From Syntrophorhabdaceae bacterium (lineage in GTDB: Bacteria > Desulfobacterota > Syntrophorhabdia > Syntrophorhabdales > Syntrophorhabdaceae), in the NCBI GenBank assembly GCA_035541755.1, contig DATKMQ010000145.1, positions 1 through 43,674 on the forward strand: DNA of 43,674 nucleotides, read 5' to 3'. Position 1 is the stretch's first letter. Each line of letters begins with the position of its first letter. Positions 27,372-37,113 of this stretch are shown here, piece after piece. Position numbers and translations under genes: made by a program. The notes under the pieces are model-generated. The model saw nothing but the letters and a program-made list of their open reading frames with translations. It searched no databases and was not told where the DNA came from.

Positions 27372-29261
27372 ATGTTCGAGCTTCTCCCCTTGATCCCGGC
27401 CTTACCCTTTGTCGGATTTCTCGTCCTCATATGTGCGGGCTCGAGGATAGGTAGGAGCGTTGCTCCCCTCATAGGCACAGGAACCCTCGGTGCATCGGCT
27501 CTTTGCGCGATCCTTGTATGTTGGAGGTTCGTCGCCATTCCACCCGCCTCGGACGTGTGGACAAGAACTTTCTGGGTCTGGTTTAAGGCAGGAGGACTTG
27601 CCCCGACCGTAGGTTTTTACGTGGACTTCCTCTCTCTTGCAATGATCGTTGTGATTACGCTCGTAGGTTTCCTCATTCATCTATATTCCATGGGGTTTAT
27701 GGCAAGTGACGAGGGGATCAATCGTTTCTTCGCATATATGAATCTTTTTGTGGGCTCCATGCTCGTTCTTGTGCTGGCTGACAACCTGCTCCTGCTGTAT
27801 CTCGGTTGGGAGGGCGTAGGTCTCTGCAGCTATCTGCTCATCGGATTCTGGTACAAAGATCCGGACAACGTACGTGCGGCTATGAAGGCGTTTATTGTGA
27901 CTCGAATTGGTGATGCGGCCATGGTGGTGGGGTTATTCCTGATCTATAGAAATTTAGGGACACTCGCCATTCCGCAGGTTTTTCAAGGCGCGTCGGCACA
28001 ATGGCCGGCAGCCTCTCCCATCGCCCTCGCCGTGGCTTCCTTGCTGCTTGCCGGCGCTGTGGGAAAGTCTGCCCAGATTCCGTTGCAGACGTGGCTTCCC
28101 GATGCCATGGCCGGGCCCACCCCTGTGAGTGCGCTCATTCATGCCGCAACTATGGTAGCCGCAGGGGTATATCTCATCGCCAGGATGCATCCACTTTTCG
28201 AGCTTGCGCCGGCTGTGCTCACAGTTGTCGCGATAATCGGGGCGGCCACTCTTCTCATAGGCGCCACGAGCGCCCTCAGCCAACGAGATATCAAGAGGGT
28301 TCTTGCATACTCGACGTTGAGTCAGATAGGCTACATGTTTCTCGCCCTGGGGGTCAAAGCGTGGTCAGCGGCTATTTTTCATTTTATGACCCACGCCTTT
28401 TTTAAAGCCCTTCTCTTTCTCGCGGCTGGTGTGGTGATTAAAGCTTTGGGCGGGGAACACGATATGTTCAAGATGGGCGGGCTTAAGAGACGCATCCCCC
28501 TTGCGTTTTGGACGTTTCTTATTGGCGCCGCTTCGCTTTCCGCGCTTCCACTCGTAACTGCAGGTTTTTATAGCAAGGAACTGATCCTTGTTGATGTATT
28601 TGCTTCTGCGAGTAGCAATTGGTGGCTCTTTGCCGCAGGACTTATTGGCGCCTTTCTCACATCCCTCTACTCGTTTCGCGTGGTCTTTTTGGTTTTTTTC
28701 GGGGCTTCAAAATCCCCTGTTTCTTCCGTTTCGGGTCGGACCATGTCTATTCCCCTCGTCTGTCTATCTTTTCTCTCCTTAACGAGTGGATTTTTGGCTC
28801 TGCCCGAGACGTTTCCCGGGCCCAGGCCTTTTTTACAACTCCTCGAAAGGTGCCTGCCTCCGGGCCCGTTACTCTCCGGACTTGCAATACCTCATACAAT
28901 GCTCATGGCCGTGGCTTCGGCGGTCTCCGTATCAGGGATCTATCTGGCATACCAGTTCTACTTCAAGAACGCGAGAGCCCCGAGTACACAAAAGAGTAGT
29001 TTCATGAAAACCGTACACCTATACTGGTTCTCGGGCTGGGGCTTTGATTGGCTCTACGAAACATGCCTTGTCAGACCTTTTATAAGATTTGTACGGGTAA
29101 ACAAGGAAGATGCAGTGGACGTGGTCTTTGAGGCGATTGCTCATGCCGCTCACACCGGCTCCGTTCTACTGAGCTACACTCAGTCAGGCAAGGTACGTTA
29201 CTATGCGGCGGCCATATTGCTCGGCGCAATCGTGTTCCTGGCCATGGTACTTCTCTCATGA
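27372..29261 (+). CDS. nuoL: NADH-quinone oxidoreductase subunit L
   Basis: A 629-residue antiporter-like proton-pumping subunit at the far end of the membrane arm. The ATG at 27372 is chosen over the longer frame from 27291 that runs through nuoK. It shows the glutamate motif LLYLGWEGVGLCSYLLIGF, the lysine helix region SAQIPLQTWLPDAMAGPTPVSALIHAATMV (key parts only) and a C-terminal extension long enough to form the lateral helix. E. coli NuoL has 613 residues. It overlaps nuoM by 4 nt. Confidence 0.96.
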   Translation: MFELLPLIPALPFVGFLVLICAGSRIGRSVAPLIGTGTLGASALCAILVCWRFVAIPPASDVWTRTFWVWFKAGGLAPTVGFYVDFLSLAMIVVITLVGFLIHLYSMGFMASDEGINRFFAYMNLFVGSMLVLVLADNLLLLYLGWEGVGLCSYLLIGFWYKDPDNVRAAMKAFIVTRIGDAAMVVGLFLIYRNLGTLAIPQVFQGASAQWPAASPIALAVASLLLAGAVGKSAQIPLQTWLPDAMAGPTPVSALIHAATMVAAGVYLIARMHPLFELAPAVLTVVAIIGAATLLIGATSALSQRDIKRVLAYSTLSQIGYMFLALGVKAWSAAIFHFMTHAFFKALLFLAAGVVIKALGGEHDMFKMGGLKRRIPLAFWTFLIGAASLSALPLVTAGFYSKELILVDVFASASSNWWLFAAGLIGAFLTSLYSFRVVFLVFFGASKSPVSSVSGRTMSIPLVCLSFLSLTSGFLALPETFPGPRPFLQLLERCLPPGPLLSGLAIPHTMLMAVASAVSVSGIYLAYQFYFKNARAPSTQKSSFMKTVHLYWFSGWGFDWLYETCLVRPFIRFVRVNKEDAVDVVFEAIAHAAHTGSVLLSYTQSGKVRYYAAAILLGAIVFLAMVLLS

Positions 29262-30820
29262 TACTTCTCTGGCTCATTCTTTTGCCGTTTGTTGGCGGGC
29301 TTGTTGCTCTCTTCTCGGGGCGACTTGGGGACAGGTGGTCTCGCTCTGTGTCGCTCGTAACCATGGTAATCCATTTAGGCCTTGTCGTCGTAGCCTGGAT
29401 AGGATGTTTCACTCAAGCCGCGGGCGCCCATCAGGGTCCCTGGTTACTCGAGATGAGACTCCCATGGATTGACCAAGCGGGCATCAGTTTCCATCTTGCA
29501 GTGGATGGAATGAGCCTACTCCTCGTCAGTCTCGCTTCGTTTCTGGGGACTATGGCGGTGCTCGCCTCATGGACAGAGATTAAAGAGCGAGCCGGGTTAT
29601 TCCATTTCAATCTCCTCTGGTGTCTATCAGGGATCGTGGGCGTCTTCCTTGCGGTGGACCTCTTTCTCTTCTATTTCTTATGGGAACTGATGCTCGTACC
29701 CATGTATTTCCTCATTGCCCTCTGGGGCCATGAAAATAGGGCCGCCGCCGCGACCAAGTTCTTCATCTTTACCCAGCTTTCCGGTCTCTTCATGCTCGCT
29801 TCAATACTTGGACTCTACTTTGCCCACGGGCAGGCTACGGGCAGGTATACGTTCGATTATCCGGCGCTCGTAGCTCAACCGCTCGCTTCTATCCCGGCAA
29901 CCCTTCTCTTCCTTGGATTTCTCGCGGCCTTTGCAGTAAAGTTGCCGGCCGTTCCTTTGCATACGTGGCTTCCCGACGCACATACAGAAGCGCCCACAGC
30001 AGGGAGCATTCTCCTCGCAGGGTTACTCCTTAAGACCGGCGCATACGGCCTTATCCGATTCGCCCTGCCGCTCTTCCCGCACGTCGTGGCTCATTTTGCC
30101 GGGATCGGCATGGTTGTCGGGGTAATAGGAATCCTCTATGGAGCAATTCTGGCATTTGTCCAAACGGATTTGAAACGGCTCGTGGCGTACACAAGCGTAA
30201 GTCACATGGGCTTTGTGCTTCTCGCAATAGCGGCTGGGAATGAGCTTGCGCTTGAGGGAGCGATCATCCAGATGATCTCTCACGGATTAAGCACTGGGGC
30301 TCTCTTTGCGCTCGCCGGGGCGCTACAGGAAAGGACGCGAACCAGGGATTTAAGGGATTTGGGCGGCTTATGGCTACAGACCCCAAGGTTGGGTGGCGCT
30401 GTGCTCTTCTTTGCCCTTGCTTCTCTTGGGTTGCCCGGGCTTGGCAATTTCGTGGGAGAATTCCTCATCTTTTTGGGGGCCTTCCATGTGAGTATCTCAC
30501 TGACCGTCGTTGCAGTGTCGGGTCTTATCGCCTCATCTCTCTATAGCCTGACAATGGTTCAGAAGGTCTTTTTCGGACCGTCAAGGAACGACACCAAGAT
30601 ATGTGACCTGTCAGTGTGTGAAATGGCGGGCCTGGGGGCGGCAATGGCAGCCTTGCTGTGGATTGGATTGTACCCGAACGTGTGTATCCGCGAGACCGCC
30701 CGCAGCCTGAATTATATCGCGAACTCTCTATACACGCAGGCGACAGCCGCGAGAACGGCTCATACACCCCCACATATGAACGACGAATCATTTGTATTTC
30801 TTACAGACGGAAAGCCGTGA
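29258..30820 (+). CDS. nuoM: NADH-quinone oxidoreductase subunit M
   Basis: A 520-residue antiporter-like proton-pumping subunit. The conserved glutamate helix reads LFLFYFLWELMLVPMYFLI, and the lysine helix with its flanking loop reads KLPAVPLHTWLPDAHTEAP, both standard for NuoM. About 14 transmembrane helices are expected. Its TGA overlaps a GTG that starts nuoN. Confidence 0.96.
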   Translation: MILLWLILLPFVGGLVALFSGRLGDRWSRSVSLVTMVIHLGLVVVAWIGCFTQAAGAHQGPWLLEMRLPWIDQAGISFHLAVDGMSLLLVSLASFLGTMAVLASWTEIKERAGLFHFNLLWCLSGIVGVFLAVDLFLFYFLWELMLVPMYFLIALWGHENRAAAATKFFIFTQLSGLFMLASILGLYFAHGQATGRYTFDYPALVAQPLASIPATLLFLGFLAAFAVKLPAVPLHTWLPDAHTEAPTAGSILLAGLLLKTGAYGLIRFALPLFPHVVAHFAGIGMVVGVIGILYGAILAFVQTDLKRLVAYTSVSHMGFVLLAIAAGNELALEGAIIQMISHGLSTGALFALAGALQERTRTRDLRDLGGLWLQTPRLGGAVLFFALASLGLPGLGNFVGEFLIFLGAFHVSISLTVVAVSGLIASSLYSLTMVQKVFFGPSRNDTKICDLSVCEMAGLGAAMAALLWIGLYPNVCIRETARSLNYIANSLYTQATAARTAHTPPHMNDESFVFLTDGKP

Positions 30821-32235
30821 CAACCGCTCATTTCACAGCCCTCATGCCCCTCATCATAACTGGCCTCACCGCTATCATCATCGTTGTTGCCATAGCCATT
30901 CGTAGAAATCACCGGCTCATCTTTCTTCTCAGCCTGGCTGGACTCGGTGCTGCCCTGTTCTCGATCTTTCCGGTCCTGTCCTCAGTCCCGCAGCGGGTGA
31001 CCTTGCTCTTTACGGTAGACAGGTTTGGGCTTTTCTACACGGGCCTGATCATCGCTTCGACATTTGTGGTCTGCCTTCTATCATATGATTATATGAACCT
31101 CCATCTCGAGAACCTTGAAGAATATTATCTCCTCTTGCTTCTTGCTACCGTGGGTGCGATCGTCATAACAGTGGCCACCCATTTTGTCTCTTTCTTTATC
31201 GGATTAGAAATTCTGAGCGTTTCCCTGTACACGCTTATCGCCTATCAACGCATGGATATGCGTCATATAGAGGGGGGATTCAAATACCTTATTCTCTCTA
31301 TGGTCGCCTCTTCTTTTCTCCTCTTCGGCATAGCGCTCATCTACATGAGGACAGGCGCCATGGATTTTTCTGAAGTAGCCCACGTCCTTCAAGGCTCGAA
31401 GGACCTGGCCGCCACGGCCGGCACGGTCATGGTCGTGGTAGCTATTGGATTCAAACTTGCTTTGGTACCATTCCACATGTGGGCGCCGGATGTATTCGAG
31501 GGCTCATCGTCGCCCGTGGCCGCCTTCCTGGCCACGTGTTCAAAAGGTGCGCTCTTTGCGATCATGCTGCGTTATTTCTCTTCTATCAAGATGGGTGACA
31601 ATACCCCACTGGCAATGATTCTTACTCTCATTGCCGTGGCCTCCATGTTCGCCGGTAATCTTCTTGCCCTGTTTGAGGATAACTTGAAGCGGCTCCTGGC
31701 GTACTCTTCCATAGCGCACTTCGGCTACCTCCTCGTGGCCTTTCTTTCAACCGGGTCTCTCAAGGGTTTGGCGGTAGCCTATTACCTTGTTGCCTATTTC
31801 GTCTCTATACTGGGGGCCTTCGGTGTGGTGACCGTCCTGTCGGGGAGGGCAAGAGACGCTGATACCATTGAGGACTATTACGGCCTTTCGTCAGAACACC
31901 CATGGCTCGCCGGCATCCTGACTGCCTCGCTTCTGTCCTTAGCAGGCATTCCCTTGAGTGCAGGCTTTATGGGCAAGTTCTACGTGATGAGCGCCGGTAT
32001 ACAGGCAAACCTCTGGTTCCTCGTTATAATCCTCGTGGTAAACAGCGCGCTAGGTCTATTCTATTACCTCAGGATAATCGCAGCCATGTATGTGCTCCCG
32101 CCGGGAAGGCGCCTCTCAAGAGCCCCTGCGCTCATGGGAACTGTGGTTCTTACCGCTCTCTTTCTTCTTATTCTCCTGCTCGGTGTGTACCCGGCCTCTG
32201 TCACGGGTTTTATGGAGACCGTTGCCCTTCGGTAA
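30817..32235 (+). CDS. nuoN: NADH-quinone oxidoreductase subunit N
   Basis: A 472-residue antiporter-like proton-pumping subunit, last gene of the operon. The start is GTG at 30817, overlapping the nuoM stop as GTGA; the longer frame from 30658 lies inside nuoM and is rejected. Conserved features include SFFIGLEILSVSLYTLIAYQ with the key glutamate, and FKLALVPFHMWAPDVFEG. It faces cydB tail to tail with 36 bp between them, and I see no strong terminator there. Confidence 0.95.
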   Translation: MTTAHFTALMPLIITGLTAIIIVVAIAIRRNHRLIFLLSLAGLGAALFSIFPVLSSVPQRVTLLFTVDRFGLFYTGLIIASTFVVCLLSYDYMNLHLENLEEYYLLLLLATVGAIVITVATHFVSFFIGLEILSVSLYTLIAYQRMDMRHIEGGFKYLILSMVASSFLLFGIALIYMRTGAMDFSEVAHVLQGSKDLAATAGTVMVVVAIGFKLALVPFHMWAPDVFEGSSSPVAAFLATCSKGALFAIMLRYFSSIKMGDNTPLAMILTLIAVASMFAGNLLALFEDNLKRLLAYSSIAHFGYLLVAFLSTGSLKGLAVAYYLVAYFVSILGAFGVVTVLSGRARDADTIEDYYGLSSEHPWLAGILTASLLSLAGIPLSAGFMGKFYVMSAGIQANLWFLVIILVVNSALGLFYYLRIIAAMYVLPPGRRLSRAPALMGTVVLTALFLLILLLGVYPASVTGFMETVALR

Positions 32236-32271
32236 TAGAGTGAGGCAAGACAGGGTGACCGAGCCCCTCAA

Positions 32272-33273
32272 TTATGAGCCGTAATAGCCACGCTCATTCA
32301 CCTTTCCCCGGAACACGGAGTAACTGTAGATGACATATCCCAGAACCATAGGAAGAACCACGATGGCGCCCCAGAGCGTGAACCGCATAGTCTCCGGTTG
32401 GGCAGATGCCTCCCGGATCGTGATGCTCGGAGGAATGGCAAAGGGATAGAGTGACGTAGCGAGTCCCAGGTAGCCCGACAAAAAAAGGATCACCGCGTAG
32501 ACCAAAGGCATTGACTCCTCGCGCCTCTTCAGGGCTACGATGAGGCGGTAGGCTGCAACCAAGCCTGTGGCAGGAAATACCCATACAAAGTATATTCTCG
32601 GGGCGCTAAACCAAGTCGTCCACACAAGCGGATAGTGAGCGGGCGTCCACACGGTGACGATCACCATAAATCCCAGTACCGCGAGTCCTGACCAGAGTGC
32701 ATGGGTAAATGCCCGTGCCTGAACGGGACCAACGGTCTTTAAAACTAGGTAGGTGGAGGCAAGCATGACGTATCCCGGGATGAGCGCTATGGCCACCATT
32801 ACGGAAAAAGGATTGAACCAGTCAAAAGGGCCGCCGGAGAATTGTCCTTGCGAGACGTGGATGCCTGTCAGGATACCGCCGAGCATGAGTCCCTGAGAGA
32901 GGACGGCAACAAGGCTTCCGACACAGAATACCCCGTCCCAGGACTGTTTCCTTTTCGCTTCTGACCTGAACTCGAAGGTGACCCCGCGAAAAATCAGCCC
33001 GGAGATAAAGGTTACGAGTGGTATGTAGAGCGCACTTGAGAATACAGCATAGACGAGCGGAAAAGCCGCAAATATGGCACCTCCACCGAATAGAAGCCAG
33101 GTCTGATTTGCGTCCCACACAGGCGCAATCGAGCCCATCAGGGTATCTCGTTCCGTTTCGCCCCTCATAAATCCGAAGAGAAGGGCCACGCCCAGGCTGA
33201 TTCCGTCAAGGATCACGTAAAGAATCATGGCGAAACCCACGAGCGCTGCCCAGATGTCTACGAGGTTCATCAT
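32272..33273 (-). CDS. cydB: Cytochrome bd quinol oxidase subunit II
   Basis: A 333-residue membrane subunit of the cytochrome bd terminal oxidase, which reduces oxygen with quinol electrons. It opens with IWAALVGFAMILYVILDG, the standard CydB opening, followed by the conserved GSIAPVWDANQTWLLFGGGAIFAAFP block. About eight to nine helices are expected. It overlaps cydA by 4 nt (ATGA). I see no small cydX-type gene downstream. Confidence 0.95.
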   Translation of the reverse strand: MMNLVDIWAALVGFAMILYVILDGISLGVALLFGFMRGETERDTLMGSIAPVWDANQTWLLFGGGAIFAAFPLVYAVFSSALYIPLVTFISGLIFRGVTFEFRSEAKRKQSWDGVFCVGSLVAVLSQGLMLGGILTGIHVSQGQFSGGPFDWFNPFSVMVAIALIPGYVMLASTYLVLKTVGPVQARAFTHALWSGLAVLGFMVIVTVWTPAHYPLVWTTWFSAPRIYFVWVFPATGLVAAYRLIVALKRREESMPLVYAVILFLSGYLGLATSLYPFAIPPSITIREASAQPETMRFTLWGAIVVLPMVLGYVIYSYSVFRGKVNERGYYGS

Positions 33274-34661
33274 GGTTTCTCCTCGCGTTCGTCACCGGAC
33301 ATGAGGACCTTCATGCTGATGGGCATCTGAAGAGGCGGTATTGGACTCGAAAGGTCCGGGCCGTTAACTAAGGTCTTTATCACATAGTAGAGATAGCTTC
33401 CACCGATGGCCACAAAGATCATGAGAAAGAGTGCGAGTGACCAGATGACGTTGCCGGAGGGGATGGGGGATGAGCCCTCGGACGTGCGCAGCACGTTGTA
33501 TACGATCCATGGCTGGCGCCCAAGTTCAGATGTGAGCCAGCCGGTCTCAACGGCAACCCAGCCAAGAGGCTGAATGACTACTGCGGTCCACAGAAAGGGC
33601 CCGTAATCGAAGAGCCGGCGCCTGCGCCAGAGCAACGCCGCCCACATCATGAAGGCGAGAAAGACAAATCCGATTCCACTCATCACGCGAAAACTCCAGT
33701 AAATAGCGGGGGCGTTTGGCCTGTCCTGTATTGGAAAATCCTTGAGCCCAATCACTCGCCCGGTCAGGGTATGTGTGACGAGAAGACTGAGCCCGTTGGG
33801 CACAGTGATCTCAAAGAGCGTTTTTTCTCTTTCCATGTCCGGCATACCGATGACCGAAAAAGGTGCCCCCCCTCGTTCGTTTGTCTCCCAGTGGCCTTCC
33901 AGCGCAGCAAGCTTGGCAGACTGGTAGCGAAAAACCTGACGGCCGTTCAGATCCCCTAGGTATACCTGAAGCGGCGCAAATAGGGCTGCCATAATGAGCG
34001 CCACACCCATGGAACGGCGGTAGAAGGGAATATACGCACCCTTCAACAGAAAGTACGCGCTGATACCCGCTACGGCAAAGGCAGATGTCTCCAGTGCTGC
34101 AAGAATCATGTGTGCCGCGTGAACCAGAAAGTGCAGGCTCGTAAACACACTTGTATAACTTTGAGCCATGAACTTACCGCCTTGCACGTAATAACCCGTG
34201 GGATGCTGCATCCAGGAATTGGCAGCCATGATCCAGCATGCCGAAAGCATTGCGCCGCCGGCAACAAAGCACGTCGCCATGAAATGAACGCCCGGACGCA
34301 CCCTCTTCCATCCAAAGAGCACAATCCCAAGAAAACCCGCTTCCAGGAAAAATGCGGTGAGCACCTCAAAATAGAGATAAGGTGAGAATACGTTTGCTAC
34401 GGCCGAGGAGAAATGCGACCAGTTCGTGCCGAATTCGAATTCCATTACGATTCCCGTAACCACGCCCACCCCGAAATTAATAGCAAAAAGCCTGGTCCAG
34501 AATCGGCACAGCCGGAAGTAAAGGTCGTCTCCGGTCGCAAGCCACAATAGCTCGATGACCACAAGAAACAAGGCTAGACCGATGGTGAGGGTGGGAAACA
34601 ATATATGAAACATAGCGGTGAGGGCAAATTGAACACGAGAAAGGACCAACATATCCGTCAC
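33270..34661 (-). CDS. cydA: Cytochrome bd quinol oxidase subunit I, short Q-loop type
   Basis: The 463-residue haem-bearing and quinol-oxidising subunit. His19 (MFHILFP) is an expected haem ligand, the second haem-ligand His lies in HFLVHAAHMILA, and the GRQPW motif of the methionine/haem region is present. After GDLNGRQVFRYQSAKLAALEGHWE, the Q-loop lacks the C-terminal insertion of E. coli CydA (522 residues), so this is the short (S/CIO-like) type. The start is GTG at 34661 with AGGTG upstream. Supporting aerotolerance or microaerobic respiration is the family-based interpretation. Confidence 0.95.
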   Translation of the reverse strand: MTDMLVLSRVQFALTAMFHILFPTLTIGLALFLVVIELLWLATGDDLYFRLCRFWTRLFAINFGVGVVTGIVMEFEFGTNWSHFSSAVANVFSPYLYFEVLTAFFLEAGFLGIVLFGWKRVRPGVHFMATCFVAGGAMLSACWIMAANSWMQHPTGYYVQGGKFMAQSYTSVFTSLHFLVHAAHMILAALETSAFAVAGISAYFLLKGAYIPFYRRSMGVALIMAALFAPLQVYLGDLNGRQVFRYQSAKLAALEGHWETNERGGAPFSVIGMPDMEREKTLFEITVPNGLSLLVTHTLTGRVIGLKDFPIQDRPNAPAIYWSFRVMSGIGFVFLAFMMWAALLWRRRRLFDYGPFLWTAVVIQPLGWVAVETGWLTSELGRQPWIVYNVLRTSEGSSPIPSGNVIWSLALFLMIFVAIGGSYLYYVIKTLVNGPDLSSPIPPLQMPISMKVLMSGDEREEKP

Positions 34662-34963
34662 GGAGCACCTATGATCCTGGGCTGAGATGAATGCGGCAAG
34701 AAAGAAATCGACCGGGTTTCAGATCATTCAGATACATATGGCTATTTTAAACACCACCCTCCCCGACCGTCAATCTCCATACGGATCATTATATACTCGC
34801 AGGTTAGTATTCGGAGTCAATGACGTACGGACTGCCGTTTACGCTGACGATCTTCCATGGTGTACGAGCGAGCCTCCCTACCCGTGTTGCGAGACGCGAT
34901 TTCTAAGAGCATGAATGCGACAACGATTGGGACACCCTTAGTAACAGTTTACTCGGGCGCCCC
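34662..34963. other. Intergenic region between molybdopterin oxidoreductase and cydA
   Basis: About 300 bp on the path from the molybdopterin gene to cydA. On the minus strand it holds TATAAT (34788-34793) and, 21 bp further up, TTGACT (34815-34820); counting an overlapping TATATA as the -10 makes the spacing 19 bp. This may be a separate cydAB promoter. I found no FNR-type TTGAT-N4-ATCAA site and no gene. Confidence 0.4.
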
Positions 34964-37090
34964 TCACGAGGCCTTGTATACTCTACACGCAAGGCCCCGA
35001 ACCGGAAATGAACCAACTTCGGGGTTCTGTGGGCCTTGATTTCCGATGAGGGCGTTGTAATTCGACTCGGCGAATCCATAGAACTCCTCGTGACCTCTCT
35101 CGGGAAACCACCAACCATGTTCTGCAACAATCACCCTTCTATCTAAATCAGAAGATAGCCTGGCTCTTTGCCGTATCTTACCGGTCCGGGACTCAATGTA
35201 GACCCAGTCCCCCTGATTTATGTTTCGTTCATGGGCCGTGTCGGGATGGATCATAACAATCGGGTCCGGGTGCGTCTTTCTGAGACGATGAATCTGCCGG
35301 CCGCCTGAATGATGGTAGGGCATAACCTTACGACAGGTGCACGAGAGGTCATACGCTTCTGTGATCACCCGGGGATCGTCGGGCGAAACAGGCTCCCGAT
35401 ATGTGGGAAGCGGATCAAAACCCAGGCTCTCGAGTAGGGTCGAATAAAGCTCCACCTTGCCGGTGGGGGTGAAAAATCCGTTCTTCTCGTATTTCCTGTA
35501 GTGACGGGGCGTGCTGTTGTGAAAAATACCCTTTTTCCGAAATTCTTTAAAGGTGATACCGGCCGGATCCAGCATATAATCCCAGAGGTCTTCCGGATCT
35601 TCCCAGAAGTACTCTCCTAAGCCTGCCTCCTTTGCAAGACCGCTTATGATTTCGTAGTCGGATTGGCTCTCGCCCACCTGGGCAAGCTTCGTTTGCAAGT
35701 AAGCGACAGAACCACCGGGCCCCATGCGCACAGCATCGGACTCAAGGAAACTGGCGACAGGAAAGACCACGTCTGCCAGAGCCGCTGTGGGGGTCATGAA
35801 CATGTCCGAGACAACGAGAAAGTCGACCTTCTTAAAGGCATCATGGGTTCTCTTCACATCGTTCCAACTAGAAAGCGGGTTTGAAGCCTGCACGAAAGCC
35901 CCGCGGATCGGATATGGATTCCCTTCGAGCACGGCCCTGACAAAGGAGTTGGGTGTGACGTAACGGAAATCGGGCAATAAATCGGGTGCCACCTTGATAT
36001 ATCTCTGCTCGGGTGTGAGTCTGTTTCTTAACTCCATGGTTGCTGACCACCGTCCACGAATGCGCCCTCTGTCGGACTCTTGATCACACCAGCGGAACCC
36101 TGAACTCAAACCTTCGTATTCGCCGCCGGGAACATCGAGGTTGCCTGTTACAGCCATGAGCGACGCTATAGCACGGTTCGTCTGAAAACTATCCGGACCC
36201 TGATCAAGTCCGTTACCCCATCCTATACAGGACGGCCCTGACGTGGCATAGAGTCTTGCCGCTTCACTGATCAAATTTGCCGGGACCCAGGTGAACTGAG
36301 CCACGCTTTGGGGGGTATACCGCTCAACGTGCGAGCACAGTTTGTCAAAACCGATAGTATGGCGCTTCACAAAATCCGCATCATAGAGCCCCTCTGACAG
36401 GACCACGTTGAGAAGCCCCAGGGCGAGTGCCAGATCCGTGCCTGGTCTTAAGCGAAGCCACAGATCGGCAGATTGCGCATATGGTGTTTTGAAGGGATCA
36501 ATGGCTATCAGCCGAGATCCTTTCGCACGGGCCTCAACGAATTCTTTATGTCGGAAAATGCCTGTTTGTGCCCTGTTCATCCCCCATGCAATGATTGAGC
36601 CCGGCTTACTGTGAAGGTCGGGTGCGGGAAAATACCCAAACGTATACTCGGCCGCAAGCATTCGCGGGATATGGCAGACGTGGTCCGAGCAGACCACATT
36701 GGGCGTGCCGAATGCATTGGCAAATCTCACCGCGAGCGTATCTATTACTGACTTGGCCGAGCCGTGGATCACCGCGACGGCCTGAGGACCGTATTCCTCT
36801 TTGATCCGGTTCAACCCTCGAGCGGCATATCGAAGCGCCTCTTCCCAGGAAACTTCCTCCCACCGGCCTCCCCCTCTGTCCCCAACTCTCTTGAGCGGTT
36901 TCTTCAATCGGTCAGGGCTGCTCAGGTAATCCAGAGCCGCTCGTCCTACCCGGCACAGGCCGCCCCTGTTCGGCGCAACATCGGGGTCCCCATTCACCGC
37001 TACCGGTTTACCGTCCTCAAGGGTTATAAGGATCCCGCAGCAGCTCCCGCAAAAACCGCAAGCGCTTTTTATAACCTCTGTCTTTTTCAT
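34964..37090 (-). CDS. Molybdopterin (Mo/W-bisMGD) oxidoreductase, cytoplasmic single-subunit form
   Basis: A 708-residue member of the DMSO reductase family. An N-terminal [4Fe-4S] site is formed by Cys11, Cys14, Cys17 or Cys18 and Cys46; the likely metal-ligating residue is Cys139 (DHVCHIPRM). The C-terminal cofactor-binding domain (about 585-708) includes HGWWFPER and SNYNALI. There is no Tat signal, so it should act in the cytoplasm. No ferredoxin-like or membrane-anchor partner gene is adjacent. The substrate is unknown: thiosulfate/polysulfide reductases, formate dehydrogenases and acetylene hydratase all belong to this family, and this one is closest in general shape to uncharacterised members. 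A GGAGG ribosome binding site precedes the ATG, and mobA ends 23 bp upstream, so the two form an operon. Confidence 0.85.
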   Translation of the reverse strand: MKKTEVIKSACGFCGSCCGILITLEDGKPVAVNGDPDVAPNRGGLCRVGRAALDYLSSPDRLKKPLKRVGDRGGGRWEEVSWEEALRYAARGLNRIKEEYGPQAVAVIHGSAKSVIDTLAVRFANAFGTPNVVCSDHVCHIPRMLAAEYTFGYFPAPDLHSKPGSIIAWGMNRAQTGIFRHKEFVEARAKGSRLIAIDPFKTPYAQSADLWLRLRPGTDLALALGLLNVVLSEGLYDADFVKRHTIGFDKLCSHVERYTPQSVAQFTWVPANLISEAARLYATSGPSCIGWGNGLDQGPDSFQTNRAIASLMAVTGNLDVPGGEYEGLSSGFRWCDQESDRGRIRGRWSATMELRNRLTPEQRYIKVAPDLLPDFRYVTPNSFVRAVLEGNPYPIRGAFVQASNPLSSWNDVKRTHDAFKKVDFLVVSDMFMTPTAALADVVFPVASFLESDAVRMGPGGSVAYLQTKLAQVGESQSDYEIISGLAKEAGLGEYFWEDPEDLWDYMLDPAGITFKEFRKKGIFHNSTPRHYRKYEKNGFFTPTGKVELYSTLLESLGFDPLPTYREPVSPDDPRVITEAYDLSCTCRKVMPYHHSGGRQIHRLRKTHPDPIVMIHPDTAHERNINQGDWVYIESRTGKIRQRARLSSDLDRRVIVAEHGWWFPERGHEEFYGFAESNYNALIGNQGPQNPEVGSFPVRGLACRVYKAS

Positions 37091-37113
37091 GTCGATCCTC
37101 CGCTCACGGTTGC

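Noticed and set aside
32236-32271. Bidirectional terminator between nuoN and cydB
   Set aside because: Only a weak TGAGG/CCTCA stem with no T-run on either strand.
34964-37090. Calling the molybdopterin enzyme a formate dehydrogenase or acetylene hydratase
   Set aside because: The motifs visible are shared by many DMSO-reductase-family enzymes, and no partner gene points to a substrate.
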